In this document: in pieces, positions 32,301 to 44,300 of the stretch
Position numbering within the stretch: the first letter of the stretch is position 1
Layout of the letters: every line of letters starts with the position of its first letter
Assembly (NCBI GenBank): GCA_037447655.1
Contig: JBBHKE010001844.1
Coordinates: 104,936-168,935 of the forward strand
Direction of reading: 5' to 3'
Source: Zygnema cylindricum
Taxonomy: Eukaryota; Streptophyta; Zygnematophyceae; Zygnematales; Zygnemataceae
Length of the DNA stretch: 64,000 nucleotides
Position numbers and translations under genes: made by a program
Notes under the pieces: generated by a model
What the model was told of the DNA's origin: nothing
The model's database searches: none
The model's input: only the letters and a program-made list of their open reading frames with translations

Positions 32301-35300
32301 GTTGGCCTTCAATGGCTCTCAGCTTTGCAGCTACAAGAAATCTCACCACCAGCTTTGACCTTTCAAAGCCGTGTAACACACAAATAGTAGGTCCTAAATA
32401 TAACATACATGCTTTGTAAAAAAATCACACAGTTTTCAATAAAATGAACAACAACAGTTCAAATCTCAACCCTATTGCTTGTGGACGTCTGCAACAGCCC
32501 TTTTCATGCATTGTAATTTGGCATCCACATTCCACTGAGGCCTGTTTCATTCATTTTGTTTCAGTATTGATGGTAATTAAAGCTTCACTTTCCTGGATAC
32601 CATTGGGGCATTCTATCTCCACATCCCAAGCCAAGACCAAATATTTAAAGGGGAGACTAATGTCATTGCAATCTGTTCGACGGAGTACATTGCTCTTAAT
32701 TCCAGTTTGCCTTATTGGTATAATTTAAAAAGCTCTTCCTAATGATTCACATGGACGTGGGTATGGCCAGCCTACCAGTACTGTTCGCATAACACGATGG
32801 GAGCGCGTCAGACAATTCGGCTGGTTTGGCTTACTCCAGGCTGTTCTTCAACAGCCGGTTATAGTTTTCGTGGAGGCCAGTGGCTCCGCATTTGTCAACT
32901 ACCGTCAGGTACAAAGAACTCATCCATACGATAATTCATAATTGAGAGCTTAAAGCATGTTGTATGTGTGTCTTATGGCAAGTAACATAAGTATCTATTG
33001 GTGTATGTAGGGCCTTTTCAACGACTCCATGTGTTTTTCCAGTGGAGTGGACCATGCTGTGCTCCTTGTGGGCTATGTGCTCGATTTACGAGAGTTATCG
33101 CAGTCATATTGGATTGTTCGAAATTCGTGGGGAGCATCCTGGGGCGAGCAGGGCTACATGCGTATGCAAATTATGGGAGGGTCGGGGGTCTGCGGCATCA
33201 ACACCCTACCAGGACTAATTCCAGTTGTTAAGGCTTCAGGTACTTCATTTTTTTGAGGTTCATTGTGGCTCCGGCGATTATATAACTTGAACGAGCTAAA
33301 ATGTTACTATTGCTGAATACGACAATAAAACAAAAAGCTCTTTAATTTAATGCCAAAGACCGCTTAGTTGGCTGCATGGAACAGTAAGGGGATGTGAAAC
33401 AGTAATCTAGAAGTGTGCCCTACGGTCATTTGTTTGGTCGGATGTTAGTCAATAAAGGAGAAATTCTTTCTCTCGAAAAGTATAAGTAGGAACCTTGTAC
33501 TTGAGAAAAATGTGAGGAAAGAAAGTGCAAAATCATCAGATGTAGCTTTCCGCATCGCTGAGGCTCAGTAAGCTCTTGTACGCAACAAGTAAACTGATGA
33601 CACTTGCATTTAGTAGATAGCCTCTCTGATTCTTCCAAGTCTTATCAAGTATCATGCTACCATTACTCAGAAAGTTCTATAGCACAAAGTTTGAGTTGAC
33701 TGAGTTGAAGTCAGTAAGTCTTACTAAGTCTAGCAAGTACAGTTTGGAATATGTTTGCTGTAGTTATTAAAGAAGGATGCATGCTCAACACAATAAAAAA
33801 TCTTAAGTACGAATTTTCTAGTGGTGAAACTAGGATTAACGGTGAGCAAACTATGATGAAATATAACGCGTCGTTAATTCCTGGTCATAAAATAACCTGT
33901 TCTATGCTCTTAAAAAATGTGTATATAAGTTGATTCGCTGTACATTTTGTACGGCTGGTGATACTGGCATCTCAATTGTTCGCCTATTACCGACATGTCG
34001 ATGTTGTTTTCAGACGCATCAGTCAAACTTCTCAATTTGATTCTTGATTTTTCACCACAAGCGAGAGGAACTACCTAAGCTTCTCAATGTTTCTGTAAAC
34101 TGTTCAGGAAGATCGCTTTTCTAAACAGAACGGCCGTTCAGGGAGCTGATTTGAAAATCCTCAACAAAACTATTTCTGCAAGTCAGTGTTGTGCCGAATG
34201 CAAATTTCAACCTGGCTGTGTCACATTCACCTTCAACACAGCCACGGGCTTATGCCGACTGAAGGCGTCACGAGGGGTGAACGTTCCAGACAACCGATCT
34301 ATTTCAGGGATGCCGGTTTCAGGTAAGCCTCTGTCGAAAGTTGGGAACACGAGCAGCTTTTGTTACCTTCTTTTTTTGGTGGACCTTCCTTCACAAACCA
34401 TCTTGCTAGGCAAAGTAGTTGGTGCTCAACAAAGTGGTTAAGATGTGGATCGTCCCAATTATTGAGGATAATAGTTGTGCCTGTTGCTTAGAAAAGAACC
34501 TTCAGTACAATATATATAGGTGTGCAGCTAACATCTGTAGCTACTTATATTGGGTTTGCTTATTGGGTTTGTTTTTACATAACAGAAAATGATCCGTGCA
34601 ACTTGGTAAACATTGACACATTCAGAGGTGGAAATAATCAGTTCCCTGGAAGGATGAATCCATGTGGGGGTGGAAGTTGCACTCCTGTGGGTAAAACATA
34701 CACGTGTCAATGTCCGGCTAACTTCACCGTTGTCACAAACAGCGACAAAACACAAGCATGTGCACCAGGTTCGTTTCCAACCTTGCAAAGATTTTGGGTA
34801 TGTCCTTTTACGATGTTTATCACTGAATCTAGCAAAAGATGTTATTAATTTCCTACACATTTTTGTATTCAATGTGTGGATGGATGACATCCGTTGAACC
34901 ACAACAACACATTCCAACTTTGTGCATTAGGTGAGTACCCAATCTTGTGCTTTTGTCTGGCAAGTTAAAGGATTGTGTAAAAAAACCAATTGGGAATCAT
35001 GCATTCATATTGTCACCTGTGTCATATTGTCACCTGTGGTATAGAAAGTTATTAATTGTAATTTAGGTGAAAACATTTTATTAAACCTGCAATCACCATT
35101 AGACTGTTAGACTGTGCAAACTTTTGTGTGCTTGTTTTCACGCTTTTTTTCCCCTGGCACATACATAGTGAAAGATAAAATGTCCTGTTAGGCGAATGTT
35201 GCCGAATCCATTCATCTAGTTTTCTTCCCATTACAACAATGGCATGTTATCTAAAGTATTGAATGGTAAACTTGATGACCAATTTTTCATGAGTGGATTG

Positions 35301-38300
35301 TTTATAAACACATGTTCAAGTCCAATGGCAATATCATGTGAGGACATGGGTTATTGGTCATGTAATAACCCAAAAATTGGTGCGATGTCGCGGACCCCTG
35401 AGGATAATGCGATTGACTTAAGGTTTTGGATGAATTCTGCTCATCAAAGAAGTCAATCTCAATTCAGAGAGAATTTGGACGATAATCACATTATGTGGAG
35501 TAGTCCCCTGCGAAGTTTATTGCGTGCTAGTAGAGTTCACGTAACTATTGGAATCTAATTAGCAAGTGAAGTGAAAATATTTTTTCTCCCTTTAATGACC
35601 ATGTTTGGCCGATACATTGATTCACTTTGTAGTTGGTGGTGTATAATGTCTTATTGAAAATCCTGCGTGTTTCTTTCTATAAGTGGTCCATTTTGATTTC
35701 GGACATATAAAACGTGGTCAAAACAACGTGAATCTTTCCGACTTGATAGGTAGAAAGGGTTGGTTGATGGCAGATGCAATCAAGGAAGGCGAATCTATGT
35801 GCATCATATCCTTTTAAAACCTCGATATTGTAGATTGTGAAATGTCCCACTTCTAGGTACAAAAATTAATGTGAAAGAATTTTTATAACCACTCTTGTCA
35901 TGTCATTTGCTCGCTGCAAAACCGAATAACTGCCTATATCATAGTCAAATAACGATACGTGGCGTCAACACTTCAAATTGTGGCAGCACTACAACTACTA
36001 CACCGAATCTAATGCTTTTATGGTCATATTTAAAATTTGTCCCAATCTGATTTATGCTACTTTTAGTGTTGATGTATACTCGAATCACATCAACCTCACC
36101 CTGTAAGAAAAAGTTGTGCTTTCCTATAATCTACATCGTAGTCTCATTTATTTTTGAACTTTAAAATTTGAGTGTGCGTCTCACTTTCATTGATGAACCA
36201 GAAAAAAACCTTATTCATATATTATAATATGTGTATATATATGCATATGTATGATTTAGTTTTGAGATTGAGTAAAATTGCAACCTTGACTCCACTATTC
36301 TTATAATTTGTTGGTTATTTTGTACATTTCTGGTCAAAGAAGACTAAATTCACCAAGTTCCGAAGGTACCTCTATCGACCTCTACTTGGTACAATGTGGA
36401 TGGTTGTACCCATCCAACAGTCAAATCGCCAGTTGAACCACTAATAAACGATGTTTCTTGTCATGTGACTTTATAATACTAAATAAGTTTGTACCTGCCT
36501 TCTATTTATGTCATTTATCAGGTTACGCAACATTCACATTTACGCAATTCGATCGACCATCAATGCTTACCTTATCTGGATCGTCTCAACTTGTATCCTC
36601 CAAACTTCAGCTTACCCCGGCTAGTGGTGGTCAAGTTGGTCGAGCATTGTACAAGAGCTCCGTCCCTATTCTACGAGATAATGGCCTTAATGCGTGCCAG
36701 GCAGCTTCATTTAATCTGCAATTCTCTTTTAGTGTTTACAACGACAACAAAGCATGCCATGGCGATGGCTTTGCCTTCACCTTTCTTGGTTCAAACATAG
36801 ACTTTTCCAAACTTGGTGGCGGCAGTGAAACATTCAATCTGCAGTATTCAGATCTGCCTGTTGTGGGTAGTTTAAGCATTGTTTTTGATACTTATTCCAA
36901 CAGCTACGATCCTCCTGGAAGATACGTGGGCATACGTGAAAAATTTGTTTTAAAGCCAGTAACATACAACTTGGCAACTATTTTAGATGATTTCAGTCAG
37001 TCCACCAAGTATGTGTGGGCGGATTATGATAGTACACGTCAAATTTTGCAAGTATACCTCAGCAATAAGAACTCAAAGCCAGCAACGCCATTGCTTACTT
37101 ACAGCAAATCCCTTTGCGAGTTGTTGAGGCCATCTGCCTGTGTCGCATGCCAAACAGTTACTAGGGCATACGTTGGATTCTCGGCTGGAACTGGTCTTTG
37201 TGTCGACACTCATGAGATTCGCAGCTGGAAATTTGATAGCAGTTTCCCAGGTATTCTATTAAAGCCTCATCCTAAAATTTTGTTAGTTTTTTCTTGACCC
37301 TCCTTTTTTGTTAAATGTTAGCGTATGTAACAAATTCATCATAGCTTAAACACTAAGCATATATTTCTTTGAAGACCTCTACATGCGAATGAAAATTGGA
37401 ATTACCGAGTATTAAGTGTTTTTTTGTCTTTGGCTCCAGTCAATTTTCCACCTCCGCCTCGAAACCCTCCATCACCACCTCGTCGTCCTCCTCCATCTCC
37501 CCCTATAAGGCTCACACCAAGTCCCCCAAGACCACCTCCTCCCCCCCCACCGGCACCATCCGGTTGGTTGTCAATTTCCTGTCTTGCCGTAATGCACACT
37601 AAGTTTGTAAGGCTGTTGTCAGGGTTTGATTGTGATGTCGTCAGAGTCACGCTACCTTGAATTCAGAGTGACCTGTGCCAAAAGAATTCACTCAACATAC
37701 AAAACGTCTTGGTCTCATTATTTTTGAACCCCTCTAAAATTTAGGGTGTGCGTCTATTTTCCTTTTTTTTTGTTATTAGTTCATTTCCAGACAAAGATGC
37801 ATGAATTCTCCAAGCTCTACTGGTAAAGTCAACCAACCTGCACCTGCTATTTTATAGATGGATGCACCTGTGGTCATCAATAATTGGATCTCCAATCGAG
37901 CATGTAATGGATAATATAGCTGTAAAATACCATACATGTTTGTGACAACCTTGTACTTATCCACTTTTCTTCCTTTGGTATTGTATGGTCAAATGTCATT
38001 CATCAGATAACACGACATTCACATTTACGCAATTTGATGATCCAAAAAAGCTTATCCTTTATGGATCATCTCGACTCCTTTCCTCCCAACTTCAAGTTAC
38101 ATTTGATTACTGGCAAGGTGGACGAGCATTGTTCAAGGATTCAGTCCCACTTCTCCGAAAGAATCGCACTAATGGGTGCGAAGCAGCTTCATTTAATATG
38201 CAATTCTCTTTCCGCATCTACCACGACAACAAAACGTGCCATGGCGATGGCTTTGCCTTCACCTTTCTTGGCTCAAACATAGACTTTTCCAAACTGGGAG

Positions 38301-41300
38301 GGTATGGTGAATCTATGGCACTGGCGTATACAGGTCAACCTGTTGTTGGTAGTGTTAGCATTGTTTTTGACACTTATGGCAATGGGTACGATCCTCCAGG
38401 AAGATACGTGGGCATACGTGAAAACTTTGTTTTTGCCCCAGTGACATACAACAGAACAACTATTTTGGATGATTTCAGTCCGTCCACCAAGTATGCATGG
38501 GTGGATTACGATGGTGCACGCCAGATTTTGCAAGTGTACCTCAACACTGAGAATGCTAAGCCAGCGACGCCTTTGCTTACATACAAAAAATCCCTTTGCG
38601 AGTTGCTGAGGCCATCTGCCTGTGCCGCATGCCAAACAGTTACTAGGGCATACGTTGGATTCGGAGCTGGAACTGGTCTTTGTGTCGACACTCATGAGAT
38701 TCAGAGTTGGAGTTTTGAAAGCAGTTTCACAGGTATTTATTAAGTCTTACTGAAGAATGTGATTATTTTCCTTTTTCCAACTTATGGAAGTTCTTCTATG
38801 CTGAACTTAATCACACATTTGGTTGGTCAATCAATCTAAATTCCCGTGGATGACCTTAAAAATCACTTATATACTCCGGTTTGCAAAAAAATTCATACAA
38901 CGGTGGATGTGAACCTGTTTTTCACATGAAATAATCAAATATGATAAGTTTTTATATTGTTAGACTGCAAATTTATCACACACTCGTGTAGCTTGCTCTC
39001 TTTGACAAGTGGCCATTAAAAAAAAAAAAAATTGATAGCCATAATTTTTGACAACATTATAGACTTCTGCATTTTTCTTTTTTTTGTCGTAGGGTAATCA
39101 AACATAGGTGTCGGGGGTCAAAGAGTGAGAACATAGGAAATCTAAATTCTTGGTGCTGGTAATGAAAAAATGTTAGATCAAAGTCTAATGACCAGAATCT
39201 GAATAGTAACTTTCATTTCTCAATTGTTCCTTGCACAGGCTGCGTGATGGCGCCAAAAGTTCTTTTTCCAATGAGAAGTCAAATTGAAAATTTTAAATAA
39301 CCTGCAAACACGAATTTGGTTGAGTATTCATGGAGCCCTGTCATGTGGCATGATGTTTGACACTTTCTCCTTTTGGTATGGCAGTGTACGCTCTTGGTCT
39401 AGATGATGCACAACCGTCAACCAACTCTGCAGGCTTTAGTCCTTATTTCTTTCATGCGAGCGTCGGCTATTTTTGGGGTTTTAATAGGCCTATATGGACC
39501 CTTTATACATCTTGGGATTGGTCGCCTATCCTATCACCAGTGAAAGACCAAGGTGCCTGTAGTAAGTACATTCTAAACTTTTTGCAGCTGGAAATTAGTT
39601 GTTTTTTGTTTTGTCTTGATATTCGCCAATGCCACAAAATATTGTAGTATTTTTCTATTATTTTTAGGATATTTCCCAGTTTGAAGGTGTAAGTGAAGCT
39701 TAAATAAATGAGGATTTTTTTTGAATTATTTATCTTCTCAAAGAACCACATACCAAACTTGTCTAAAGTGGATTTTTATTGAATCTTAAAATATTTTAAA
39801 TGAGACGACCAAAAGGCTTTTGGAAGACGAAACATATTAATTTTGTAAGCTTATTTTATCATTTCAAAACCAATGGAGTAAAATTAAGTCAATTTATACT
39901 TATGGTTTTCAATATTCTCCATAGGAAGCTTTTGAATCCTACAAAAAACATAAATTGGTCAAAAGAATCCACCCAAAACGATTAATATTACTTTGTAATC
40001 TCACAACTTAGGACTAGAGGAAATTTCGACAAATGAAATCGTTGGGACTCATTCATAAGGGACATAAACAAACAGTTGATACACACTTTAGGATTCCCGT
40101 CGTTCATTTTTTTCCTATTTGTTCATTTTCAATTCTCCAATGTCCCACGTTGTCCTTCTATGTGACTATAGAATACGTTTATCAACGTTGTACTCAGCCC
40201 AAGGGATCTAATGGATCATAAGGTGATGTTCAATATCCAAGTCATTTCTTTATGTCATCCACAATCTAATAGGAGAGCATCCACAATGTGCCATTCCCTT
40301 GTGCAGGAAGCTGTTGGGTCTATGCTACAATAGGCGCTATAGAAAGTGTATACTACATCGCTAATGGATTACAGTTGACGAAACCCCCTATTTTCTCGGA
40401 GCAACAAGTGGCCCGTTGCCTCAACAGGGGTTGTGACGATAGCGGTTGGCCTTCAATGGCTCTCAGCTTTGCAGCTACAAGAAATCTCACCACCAGCTTT
40501 GACCTTTCAAAGCCGTGTAACACACAAATAGTAGGTCCTAAATATAACATACATGCTTTGTAAAAAAATCACACAGTTTTCAATAAAATGAACAACAACA
40601 GTTCAAATCTCAACCCTATTGCTTGTGGACGTCTGCAACAGCCCTTTTCATGCATTGTAATTTGGCATCCACATTCCACTGAGGCCTGTTTCATTCATTT
40701 TGTTTCAGTATTGATGGTAATTAAAGCTTCACTTTCCTGGATACCATTGGGGCATTCTATCTCCACATCCCAAGCCAAGACCAAATATTTAAAGGGAAGA
40801 CTAATGTCATTGCAATCTGTTCGACGGAGTACATTGCTCTTAATTCCAGTTTGCCTTATTGGTATACTTTAAAAAGCTCTTCCTAATGATTCACATGGAC
40901 GTGGGTATGGCCAGCCTACCAGTACTGTTCGCATAACACGATGGGAGCGCGTCAGACAATTCGGCTGGTTTGGCTTACTCCAGGCTGTTCTTCAACAGCC
41001 GGTTATAGTTTTCGTGGAGGCCAGTGGCTCCGCATTTGTCAACTACCGTCAGGTACAAAGAACTCATCCATACGATAATTCATAATTGAGAGCTTAAAGC
41101 ATGTTGTATGTGTGTCTTATGGCAAGTAACATAAGTATCTATTGGTGTATGTAGGGCCTTTTCAACGACTCCATGTGTTTTTCCAGTGGAGTGGACCATG
41201 CTGTGCTCCTTGTGGGCTATGTGCTCGATTTACGAGAGTTATCGCAGTCATATTGGATTGTTCGAAATTCGTGGGGAGCATCCTGGGGCGAGCAGGGCTA

Positions 41301-44300
41301 CATGCGTATGCAAATTATAGGAGGGTCGGGGGTCTGCGGCATCAACACCCTACCAGGACTAATTCCAGTTGTTAAGGCTTCAGGTACTTCATTTTTTTGA
41401 GGTTCATTGTGGCTCCGGCGATTATATAACTTGAACGAGCTAAAATGTTACTATTGCTGAATACGACAATAAAACAAAAAGCTCTTTAATTTAATGCCAA
41501 AGACCGCTTAGTTGGCTGCATGGAACAGTAAGGGGATGTGAAACAGTAATCTAGAAGTGTGCCCTACGGTCATTTGTTTGGTCGGATGTTAGTCAATAAA
41601 GGAGGAATTCTTTCTCTCGAAAAGTATAAGTAGGAACCTTGTACTTGAGAAAAATGTGAGGAAAGAAAGTGCAAAATCATCAGATGTAGCTTTACGCATC
41701 GGTGAGGCTCAGTAAGCTCTTGTACGCAACAAGTAAACTGATGACACTTGCATTTAGTAGATAGCCTCTCTGATTCTTCCAAGTCTTATCAAGTATCATG
41801 CTACCATTACTCAGAAAGTTCTATAGCACAAAGTTTGAGTTGACTGAGTTGAAGTCAGTAAGTCTTACTAAGTCTAGCAAGTACAGTTTGGAATATATTT
41901 GCTGTAGTTATTAAAGAAGGATGCATGCTCAACACAATAAAAAATCTTAAGTACGAATTTTCTAGTGGTGAAACTAGGATTAATGGTGAGCAAACTATGA
42001 TGAAATATAACGCGTCCTTAATTCCTGGTCATAAAATAACCTGTTCTATGCTCTTAAAAATTGTGTATATAAGTTGATTCGCTGTACATTTTGTACGGCT
42101 GGTGATACTGGCATCTCAATTGTTCGCCTATTACCGACATGTCGATGTTGTTTTCAGAGGCATCAGTCAAACTTCTCAATTTGATTCTTGATTTTTCACC
42201 ACGAGCGAGAGGAACTACCTAAGCTTCTCAATGTTTCTGTAAACTGTTCAGGATCATCGCTTTTCTAAACAGAACGGCCGTTCAGGGAGCTGATTTGAAA
42301 ATCCTCAACAATACTATTTCTGCAAGTCAGTGTTGTGCCGAATGCAAATTTCAACCTGGCTGTGTCACATTCACCTTCAACACAGCCACGGGCTTATGCC
42401 GACTGAAGGCGTCACGAGGGGTGAACGTTCCAGACAACCGATCTATTTCAGGGATGCCGGTTTCAGGTAAGCCTCTGTCGAAAGTTGGGAACACGAGCAG
42501 CTTTTGTTACCTTCTTTTTTTGGTGGACCTTCCTTCACAAACCATCTTGCTGGGCAAAGTAGTTGGTGCTCAACAAAGTGGTTAAGATGTGGATCGTCCC
42601 AATTATTGAGGATAATAGTTGTGCCTGTTGCTTAGAAAAGAACCTTCAGTACAATATATATAGGTGTGCAGCTAACATCTGTAGCTACTTATATTGGGTT
42701 TGCTTATTGGGTTTGTTTTTACATAACAGAAAATGATCCGTGCAACTTGGTAAACATTGACACATTCAGAGGTGGAAATAATCAGTTCCCTGGAAGGATG
42801 AATCCATGTGGGGGTGGAAGTTGCACTCCTGTGGGTAAAACATACACGTGTCAATGTCCGGCTAACTTCACCGTTGTCACAAACAGCGACAAAACACAAG
42901 CATGTGCACCAGGTTCGTTTCCAACCTTGCAAAGATTTTGGGTATGTCCTTTTACGATGTTTATCACTGAATCTAGCAAAAGATGTTATTAATTTCCTAC
43001 ACATTTTTGTATTCAATGTGTGGATGGATGACATCCGTTGAACCACAACAACACATTCCAACTTTGTGCATTAGGTGAGTACCCAATCTTGTGCTTTTGT
43101 CTGGCAAGTTAAAGGATTGTGTAAAAAAACCAATTGGCAAAAACCTGCTGCCTATTCCATGCTCTATATTCATGAATTGTGTTCATAAGCAAGAATGTAA
43201 ATTAGGCAAAAAACTTCCTTGCATAGTAAACTCAAATTCTTGAAATGGGTTTTATTGTCAATAGAAGTTTGGTGCCAAAGTTTTATGATCATCTTCCTCG
43301 GTTCCCAGTATTTAATAAGAGAATTTTGATATTCTGTGGTTTATGCACGTGAGAAAAGTAATTTGCTTGTTTCACTAAAATGGCGAAGGTGAGGAAAATT
43401 TCAAATTCGTCCATTTTTTGACTGGGGGACTTGCCATACTTCACATTGTTGTAAAAATCAACAGGAGAAAGATCAAGAGTAAAAATCTCATTGTAGCTTT
43501 GTTTGTACGTGATGATATTCTAGACTCCTAAGCATTTTTCATAGTTTGCGCATTCTTATAGGTATTGCAAATGTGGTGATTAGTTTTACAATTGAAACTG
43601 TTTGGAGGATTTATAAATTTAGAGCTCATATTTAATAATTTTATAAGTTTGAAGGATTTACAATGCTATTGAGGATAATTGAGCAACACCAGAAAGATTC
43701 TGCCAGACATATCCTGGTTTACTACTCTTGTATTTCTCACTGATGACTTCAGTTAGTTCTCTGTTAAAATACTGCAGTATCTCCATGTACGTTTACCGAC
43801 AAAAATCCATGCGACACAGGAGAATGTGTGGACTCCAACAATCCACCTGGGAGCTACACGTGTATCTGTCCCCTCGGCTATGTTATGGACGCATCGGAAG
43901 GTCCAGTTACTTGTGCATTCGGTATACCTCTCCACTTCCATTCCCCCATGTTAATCCCAACGGATGGTAGTTGATGTTGTTAACAGAAGACCTGGGTTCA
44001 TTGTCCACAGGCTTTCAAATGTCAATTTTGCTTTTGTTGTGGTTTTTGTTGTAGCCTCCACTGTCATGGGACGGCAATCATACACCATACCAATCCTTCC
44101 ATCCCTCCTTTCCTCCCTCTCCCAATCGTAAATTATGTTTTAGTTTTGGTTTTTGTTGTAAACTCCACTGTCAGACCACAATTCTTCACCATAACAACCC
44201 CTACACCCCCTTTCGCTGCCTCCCTCTCTCCTTCCGTCCCTCCCCTCCCTCTCCTGATTGGAAATATGTTTTTGTTCTGGTTTTTGTTGTAGCCGCCACT

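Larger units (their letters stand above)
28870..34989 (+). repeat. 6.1-kb near-identical segment, copy 1
   Basis: Matches 37016-43132 with only scattered differences (offset 8144-8147 bp). It covers the end of lectin L1, the proline-rich exon, lectin L2, the protease, PAN and EGF exons and all introns. Upstream of 28870 similarity to the other copy drops sharply; downstream it ends at CCAATTGG. Confidence 0.95.
37016..43132 (+). repeat. 6.1-kb near-identical segment, copy 2
   Basis: Counterpart of 28870-34989. The sharp start of identity lies within the lectin exon, not at an exon border. Differences from copy 1 include CAG versus TAG at 38522, AATTATAGGA versus AATTATGGGA (Ile/Met) near 41316, and ATACTTT versus ATAATTT near 40865. 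Confidence 0.95.
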
